A DNA stretch of 16,397 bases from JAXHLG01 sp046497225. Its GTDB lineage: Bacteria; Patescibacteriota; Minisyncoccia; Moranbacterales; DUUL01. Position 1 is the first letter of the stretch, and every line of letters begins with the position of its first letter. The position numbers were made by a program, and so were the translations under genes. The DNA lies in contig JAWOGA010000017.1 of assembly GCA_046497225.1 (NCBI GenBank), forward strand, positions 1 to 16,397, written 5' to 3'. Shown here piece after piece: positions 13,521 through 16,397 of the stretch. The notes below the pieces were generated by a model. That model had not been told where the DNA came from. It did no database searches and was given only the letters and a program-made list of their open reading frames with translations.

Positions 13521-14096
13521 TTATTGCGTATAAATCTCAACCACAGACTTGTTATTTCCCGGAACTGCTCCCTCAATAGCCAGCAATCCCTTTTCTTTAT
13601 CTACCAAAGCCACTTTCAAATTTTTAACAGTCTTTTGATTTCCGCCCATTCTTCCGGCCATTTTCTTCCCTTTAAAAACTTTTTGCGGATACATTCCACC
13701 GATTGAACCCGGCGCTCTCAAATCATGCCGATGTCCGTGACTAGCCGGAGACCCGGCAAAACTCCATCTCTTCACCACGCCTTGAAATCCTTTAGCCTTT
13801 GTGACTCCCGTAATGACAACCTTTTCATCTTCTTCAAACTGATCTACTTTGACTATATCATTAACATTCAAGCTGTTATCTATAGTTTTAAATTCTCTCA
13901 CTTTTTCGTAGCTTTTTCCTTTTTCGAAATTTTTTCCTTTAAAACCAACTTGGACAGCAGAATAACCATCTTTGTCTTCTGTTTTAACCCGAGTCACCAC
14001 ATTTTCTCCAGCTTCAAGCAAAGTCACGTTCCTAGCCGTTCCATCTTCCTTAAAAATGGTAGTCATTCCGATTTTTTTAGCCAATATAAATTTCAT
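13521..14096 (-). CDS. rplC: 50S ribosomal protein L3
   Basis: L3 is a primary assembly protein whose extension approaches the peptidyl-transferase centre. The 191 residues are slightly short (about 205-210 in model bacteria). The N-terminus MKFILAKKIGMTTIFKEDG is canonical. The extension is recognisable in TKAKGFQGVVKRWSFAG (about 98-114), SPASHGHRHDLRAPGSIGGM and the stretch PQKVFKGKKMAGRMGGNQKT. The E. coli NQTPG segment that contains the methylated Gln150 reads MYPQ here and is one residue shorter, so methylation by PrmB cannot be assumed. It is separated from rpsJ by an unusually long 230-nt spacer with a large hairpin. Confidence 0.96.
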   Translation of the reverse strand: MKFILAKKIGMTTIFKEDGTARNVTLLEAGENVVTRVKTEDKDGYSAVQVGFKGKNFEKGKSYEKVREFKTIDNSLNVNDIVKVDQFEEDEKVVITGVTKAKGFQGVVKRWSFAGSPASHGHRHDLRAPGSIGGMYPQKVFKGKKMAGRMGGNQKTVKNLKVALVDKEKGLLAIEGAVPGNNKSVVEIYTQ

Positions 14097-14326
14097 ATCA
14101 GTAAAATTGAGAGTTTATTAAATAAATATTCCTAACGATTTCTTAAACACCTAATCTAAAATAATTTAAAACCGAATATCTTTATAAGGACCTCTGAACA
14201 AAAGCTTGACCGCCTTATAAAAATACTCGGCTTTAAGCTAATTCAGTATCCCGGAGCTCCTTTAAATCCACCAGCCCCCAAGACTTAAATTAGATTTTAA
14301 ATTAATCTTCGCGTTAAAACAAAAAA
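14097..14326 (-). other. Structured 230-nt spacer between rpsJ and rplC
   Basis: These two genes are normally nearly contiguous. The spacer holds no ATG-initiated frame of note on the minus strand. It contains the long stem at 14166-14236, a palindrome GGAGCTCC (14253-14260), a possible 6-bp hairpin (GGGGCT at 14273-14278 with AGCTCC at 14253-14258), and a small AT stem near 14289-14310. No convincing promoter was found. Confidence 0.7.
14166..14236 (-). promoter_or_regulatory. 24-bp stem-loop in the rpsJ-rplC spacer
   Basis: Arms 14213-14236 and 14166-14189 pair over 24 consecutive positions around a 23-nt loop. The inner 18 bp (CCGAGTATTTTTATAAGG against CCTTATAAAGATATTCGG) have two non-Watson-Crick positions and the outer 6 bp have one; in the minus-strand transcript all three are G-U pairs. 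In the opposite strand they would be A-C mismatches. That asymmetry favours a selected RNA structure on the transcribed strand. The position inside the S10 operon, upstream of rplC-rplD, suggests control or processing of the mRNA, with L4 or RNase III as candidate partners (inference). Confidence 0.65.
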
Positions 14327-14665
14327 CTACATCTTTATTTCAATTCCCACACCGGCAGGTAGATCCAAATTAGTCAATTCTTCTATGGTTTTGTCGGATG
14401 GTTCCACAATATCAATCAATCTCTTGTGCGTTCTTACTTCATATTGATCCCTGCTATCCTCGTTAACAAAGGTAGATTTGTTAACAGTAACTTTTCTAAT
14501 AGCTGTAGGCAACGGTACCGGTCCGATAATCTTAGCGCCCGTCCTTATGGCAGTATCAATAATTTTCTTTACAGATTGATCAATTACTTTATGATCATAA
14601 GATTTAACCTTGATCCTGATTCTTGTTCTCAGATCTTGATCTTGCTGATTTGCTTCTTTTGCCAT
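14327..14665 (-). CDS. rpsJ: 30S ribosomal protein S10
   Basis: S10 is a head protein of the 30S subunit that also partners NusB in transcription antitermination. The 112 residues contain the standard fold: RTRIRIKVKSYDHKVIDQSV at 13-32, IIGPVPLPTAIRKVTVNKS (about 46-64), and RDQYEVRTHKRLIDIVEPSD with the ending LDLPAGVGIEIKM. A hydrophilic N-terminal stretch of about 10 residues precedes the core. It is the first gene of the S10 operon, with a good promoter about 60-85 nt upstream and no Shine-Dalgarno at the ATG. tuf, fusA and rpsL, which often precede it, are not present. Confidence 0.97.
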   Translation of the reverse strand: MAKEANQQDQDLRTRIRIKVKSYDHKVIDQSVKKIIDTAIRTGAKIIGPVPLPTAIRKVTVNKSTFVNEDSRDQYEVRTHKRLIDIVEPSDKTIEELTNLDLPAGVGIEIKM

Positions 14666-14722
14666 TTATATAAAATTAACTAATTTAGCGAACTAATGGA
14701 AATTTAAAAAACAACTTTATCC

Positions 14723-14750
14723 AGTATATTATATTTTCAAAAAAAGTCAA
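14723..14750 (-). promoter_or_regulatory. Predicted S10 operon promoter
   Basis: Minus strand: TTGACT (14745-14750), 16-nt spacer, TATACT (14723-14728), followed by GG. The sequence fits the housekeeping sigma consensus well at both hexamers. The start site would be near 14716, leaving a leader of about 50 nt before rpsJ. The -10 element and the bases after it (ATACTGG) match those of the predicted rplU promoter. Confidence 0.6.
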
Positions 14751-14754
14751 GGGG

Positions 14755-14785
14755 ATAACATTTTATCATACTATCATGCTATCAT
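14755..14785 (-). repeat. ATGATANN octamer array upstream of the S10 promoter
   Basis: ATG triplets on the minus strand occur at 14785, 14777, 14769 and 14761, exactly 8 nt apart, within words close to ATGATAAN. The array ends about 5 nt before the predicted -35 box. It uses the same word as the rpsN leader array at 6474-6529. Confidence 0.7.
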
Positions 14786-14820
14786 AGAACATTGGTCATT
14801 ATCGGCTAAATTCCGGCCTT

Positions 14821-14940
14821 AAAGATACAAGGAAACAAGATACAATCACCAAACAAGAAACAATTTAACAATATCCAAGAAACAAACAGCTCAAATTTCT
14901 AATTTTGAATTTGTTTGTATCCTTATCTCTTTGTATCTTT
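14821..14940 (-). repeat. 120-nt segment with 25-bp terminal inverted repeats
   Basis: The ends AAAGATACAA (14821-14830) and TTGTATCTTT (14931-14940) are perfect inverted copies. The pairing continues inward over 14831-14845 and 14915-14930 with three non-matching positions and one bulge; in the minus-strand RNA two of those three become G-U pairs. The interior (14846-14914) has its own small stem. It could be the 3' stem of the rplU transcript, or a miniature inverted-repeat element; no target-site duplication was seen. Confidence 0.5.
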
Positions 14941-14980
14941 CCGCTATTTCTCATATCTATCTTTACTTGCTTTCTCTCTC

Positions 14981-15045
14981 CTTACTTTCAAACTTTATAA
15001 ACTAAGAACTTAGAACTTAGAACTTAGAACTTTATAAACTCAGAA
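14981..15045 (-). repeat. AAGTTCT/TTTATAAAG word array after rplU
   Basis: Directly after the rplU stop the minus strand carries four tandem AAGTTCT-type heptamers framed by TTTATAAAGTT words and then GAAAGTAAG. It matches the opening parts of the spacers after rplB (11371-11422) and rpsS (10886-10929). It seems to mark the 3' side of a stop codon in all three cases. Confidence 0.75.
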
Positions 15046-15357
15046 CTAAGCGCTAATTTTCGTTATCTCCACCTCGGAAACTTCCTGCCTGTGACCTTGC
15101 TTCTTTAAATATCTCTTTTTCGGCTTCTGCTTTACGGTAATCACTTTTTTTTCTCTTTCCTGGGAATTCAATTTGCCTTCCACTTTAGCATTTTTCACCA
15201 AAGGATTGCCTAATTTAATGTCCTCATTATCATAAACAGCCAACACCTCATCGAAAGAAATTTTATCCCCTTCTTTTGCATTCAATTTCTCCACCTTTAA
15301 TTTATCTCCTTCTTTAACTTTATATTGCTTTCCGCCTGTTCTTATGACTGCAAACAT
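15046..15357 (-). CDS. rplU: 50S ribosomal protein L21
   Basis: L21 binds 23S rRNA and is a secondary assembly protein of the 50S subunit. The 103 residues match the family exactly in length. Conserved parts are MFAVIRTGGKQYKVKEGDKL (1-20), DKISFDEVLAVYDNEDIKLG, and the C-terminal VKQKPKKRYLKKQGHRQEVSEVEIT (about 75-99). L21 is normally followed by rpmA (L27), often with obg; here it stands alone between its own promoter and the S10 operon. The ATG at 15357 has AAAG a few nucleotides upstream but no clear Shine-Dalgarno. Stop codon is TAG. Confidence 0.97.
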   Translation of the reverse strand: MFAVIRTGGKQYKVKEGDKLKVEKLNAKEGDKISFDEVLAVYDNEDIKLGNPLVKNAKVEGKLNSQEREKKVITVKQKPKKRYLKKQGHRQEVSEVEITKISA

Positions 15358-15657
15358 TTCTTTAACTTAATATAATTATTACCAAACAGCTTCCAGTATT
15401 GCAGAAAATTTTAATCGTGTCAAATATATTTTATTTGTTTATTTTATTCGCTTTGAACCAATTCCATCACAACGATTACAATGTCACTGTATTTAAACCA
15501 ATACCCACCTTCGCTTGCAACAAGCTAAAAATTAAATCAGGAAAAATTAGCAAGGTTGTGGTCGCCGCCGAGTAAGCTTTTGTCGCTTTGCTTCTTAATT
15601 TAAAATTCAACCTCTTAATCTTTCTGCCTTGATTCTTTGCCTAATTCTAGACATTGC
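15358..15657 (-). other. Noncoding spacer upstream of rplU
   Basis: No supported gene. It holds the rplU promoter (15395-15423), a small GC-rich patch (about 15549-15596) with short complementary ends (AGCAAG and CTTTGCT), and a 5-bp hairpin (GCTTG, loop TTG, CAAGC; around 15513-15525). Short open frames on both strands lack family resemblance and are not called. Confidence 0.6.
15395..15423 (-). promoter_or_regulatory. Predicted rplU promoter
   Basis: Minus strand: TTGACA (15418-15423), 17-nt spacer, AATACT (15395-15400), then GG. The -35 box is a perfect consensus match and the spacing is optimal. The start site would be near 15388, giving a leader of about 30 nt before rplU. No terminator is obvious between rplU and rpsJ, so read-through into the S10 operon is possible. 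Confidence 0.62.
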
Positions 15658-15658
15658 T

Positions 15659-15856
15659 CTAAACAATAACTGCTTCAATAAAATCAGTATGATTTTTTAT
15701 TTTTAAATATTCTTTTAGTTGATTAACAACTGGACAGGGTATTTTAAAAGACCTTTTTTAATGCTGCCCCGCCCATTCAGCGCAACATTTTTTTGTTTCT
15801 GAAGAGATAATTTTTCCATCTTCACATACTTCTGCCTTCCCCCTGCATAATTCTAA
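15659..15856 (-). pseudogene. Decayed Cys-containing coding remnant after the Cys-rich gene
   Basis: In one minus-strand frame, 66 codons from 15856 to 15659 contain a single internal stop (TAA at 15758-15760) before the final TAG. The first part reads LCRGKAEVCEDGKIISSETK and then KCCAEWAGQH, with four cysteines in a spacing like secreted Cys-rich domains. There is no ATG start in this frame. It lies in a different frame from the complete Cys-rich ORF that ends 14 nt upstream. In AT-rich DNA such a long frame with one stop is somewhat unexpected. It may be the former C-terminus of the upstream gene after a frameshift, or a fragment of a duplicated copy. Confidence 0.4.
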
Positions 15857-15870
15857 TTAAAAACTAATAA

Positions 15871-16397
15871 TCAATATTCGCAAATTATACATACCAGAGG
15901 ATGTCTAATCCAGCCACCGCTACGCTCTCTCCATTGCCAACAACCTTCATTTCTTTCAGTATACTGATCAATAACCTCCCCGCCTGAATTTTCACATTCT
16001 TCAATTTCATCCCAAATTACAGCATTGGTGCCACTGCTACACTCACAATGAGTCCAAGTTTCCGGCTCGCAATCCGAATCATAACCGCAAGAATAATTAC
16101 AGCTCCCCCCTGAGCACCCCCAAGACGGCCTCTCATCGTCTGCGCAACTACCATAACCGCAGCTGGTAGATCCGGAACAATCCTCTTCTTTTTCATGCCC
16201 GCAAGAGTTGTAATCCCAACTACCGTAACAGCTTGCGCCAGAGCAACCGGCTTCGTAATAATCATATCTAACCCACACATCTCCGCCGGAACAATAATAG
16301 TCTTTATCTCCACTCGTATCGCAATAGTTTGAACCACAATCTTCCAGTTTTTCATGCCCGCAAGAGTTATAATCCCAATCTAAATAACAAGAACTGC
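15871..16397 (-). CDS. Cys-rich repeat protein, probably secreted, N-terminus beyond right edge
   Basis: The frame is open from the window edge (base 16395 inward) to TGA at 15871, about 174 residues, with no required internal start; a GTG at 16278 would be only an internal codon. Cysteine is very frequent, with motifs such as DYNSCGHEKLEDC, CSGGDVWVRYDYYEAGC, CSGGSCNYSCGYDSDC and HCECSSG. A 53-residue unit is partly repeated: CYLDWDYNSCGHEKLEDC recurs as CYGSWDYNSCGHEKEEDC. Such disulphide-type repeats are typical of extracellular proteins and, from memory, are common in surface proteins of CPR bacteria and DPANN archaea. The protein ends LVCIICEY. It is the only gene in the window ending in TGA. 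The function is unknown; adhesion or cell-surface structure is a guess. Confidence 0.75.
   Translation of the reverse strand, partial: SSCYLDWDYNSCGHEKLEDCGSNYCDTSGDKDYYCSGGDVWVRYDYYEAGCSGASCYGSWDYNSCGHEKEEDCSGSTSCGYGSCADDERPSWGCSGGSCNYSCGYDSDCEPETWTHCECSSGTNAVIWDEIEECENSGGEVIDQYTERNEGCWQWRERSGGWIRHPLVCIICEY
16191..16226 (-). repeat. 159-bp-period coding repeat, copy 2
   Basis: The minus-strand segment encoding WDYNSCGHEKE is nearly identical at DNA level to 16350-16385, exactly 159 bp (53 codons) away. Only isolated substitutions separate the two, so the duplication is recent or under gene conversion. Confidence 0.8.
16350..16385 (-). repeat. 159-bp-period coding repeat, copy 1
   Basis: Upstream copy of the WDYNSCGHEK-coding segment. 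More copies probably lie beyond the right edge of the window. Confidence 0.75.

Larger units (their letters stand above)
14666..15045 (-). other. 380-nt spacer between rplU and rpsJ
   Basis: No gene was found here. Reading in transcription order, it holds a third copy of the AAGTTCT/TTTATAAAG words just after the rplU stop (14981-15045), a 120-nt segment bounded by 25-bp imperfect inverted repeats (14821-14940), an 8-nt word array (14755-14785), and the S10 promoter (14723-14750). rpmA (L27), which usually follows rplU, is absent. Confidence 0.8.

Noticed and set aside
15436..15576. Plus-strand frame of about 46 codons in the spacer upstream of rplU
   Set aside because: It has no ATG start, no family resemblance, and overlaps the predicted rplU promoter region.
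15871..15873. Possible recoding of TGA (as Gly in Gracilibacteria/SR1)
   Set aside because: None of the conserved ribosomal genes contains an in-frame TGA and all have normal glycine codons, so the standard code fits. The TGA here is probably a true stop.
16017..16355. 112-residue frame overlapping the Cys-rich gene on the same strand
   Set aside because: It has a Val/Ile/Ala composition typical of a shifted frame; the Cys-rich frame has internal repeats and is open to the window edge.
1..16397. CRISPR array, tRNA or rRNA gene
   Set aside because: The repeats are 7-8-nt words without spacers of constant length, and no tRNA T-loop signature or rRNA-like segment was recognised in any spacer.

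Overview
The window is AT-rich bacterial DNA (about two thirds A+T by eye) with every recognisable gene on the minus strand, so it reads from right to left. It carries a nearly complete S10-spc ribosomal protein cluster. The most likely source is a member of the Candidate Phyla Radiation (Patescibacteria), probably Parcubacteria-like. The evidence is the absence of rpmD (L30) between rpsE and rplO, lysine-rich tails on several ribosomal proteins, a lamin-tail-domain surface protein, a Cys-rich repeat protein, and almost no Shine-Dalgarno sequences. The lineage is an inference; no 16S gene is present. The standard genetic code fits, because no conserved gene has an in-frame TGA.

Layout in transcription order. 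(1) Right edge to 15871: the C-terminal part of a large Cys-rich, probably exported protein with a 53-residue tandem repeat, followed by a decayed Cys-containing coding remnant (15659-15856). (2) 15358-15657 and 15046-15357: a spacer with a good promoter (TTGACA, 17 nt, AATACT), then rplU (L21) without rpmA beside it. (3) 14666-15045: a 380-nt spacer with a 25-bp inverted repeat, an octamer array and a second promoter (TTGACT, 16 nt, TATACT) that should drive the S10 operon. (4) 14665 down to 3981: rpsJ, rplC, rplD, rplW, rplB, rpsS, rplV, rpsC, rplP, rpmC, rpsQ, rplN, rplX, rplE, rpsH, rpsN, rplF, rplR, rpsE, rplO. rpsN and rpsH are exchanged relative to the usual order, and L30 is missing. 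(5) secY, then, in place of adk-map-infA, murA, a dgkA-family kinase and a lamin-tail protein that runs off the left edge. The cluster therefore passes from ribosome assembly to protein export and cell-envelope synthesis.

The coding content is conventional; the unusual part is between the genes. No two genes overlap and many spacers are 60-230 nt. Several spacers are built from degenerate 7-8-nt word arrays that end just before start codons lacking a Shine-Dalgarno sequence. The two spacers either side of rpsS are paralogous copies of one roughly 210-nt element. The rpsJ-rplC spacer can form a 24-bp stem whose G-U pairs are compatible only with the transcribed strand. The rpsS-rplV spacer contains two mutually exclusive hairpins. 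A terminator-shaped hairpin lies inside the signal-peptide codons of the lamin-tail gene. Together these suggest an undescribed layer of post-transcriptional control, or a mobile or expanding intergenic repeat family, in this ribosomal operon. I cannot tell which from the sequence alone.
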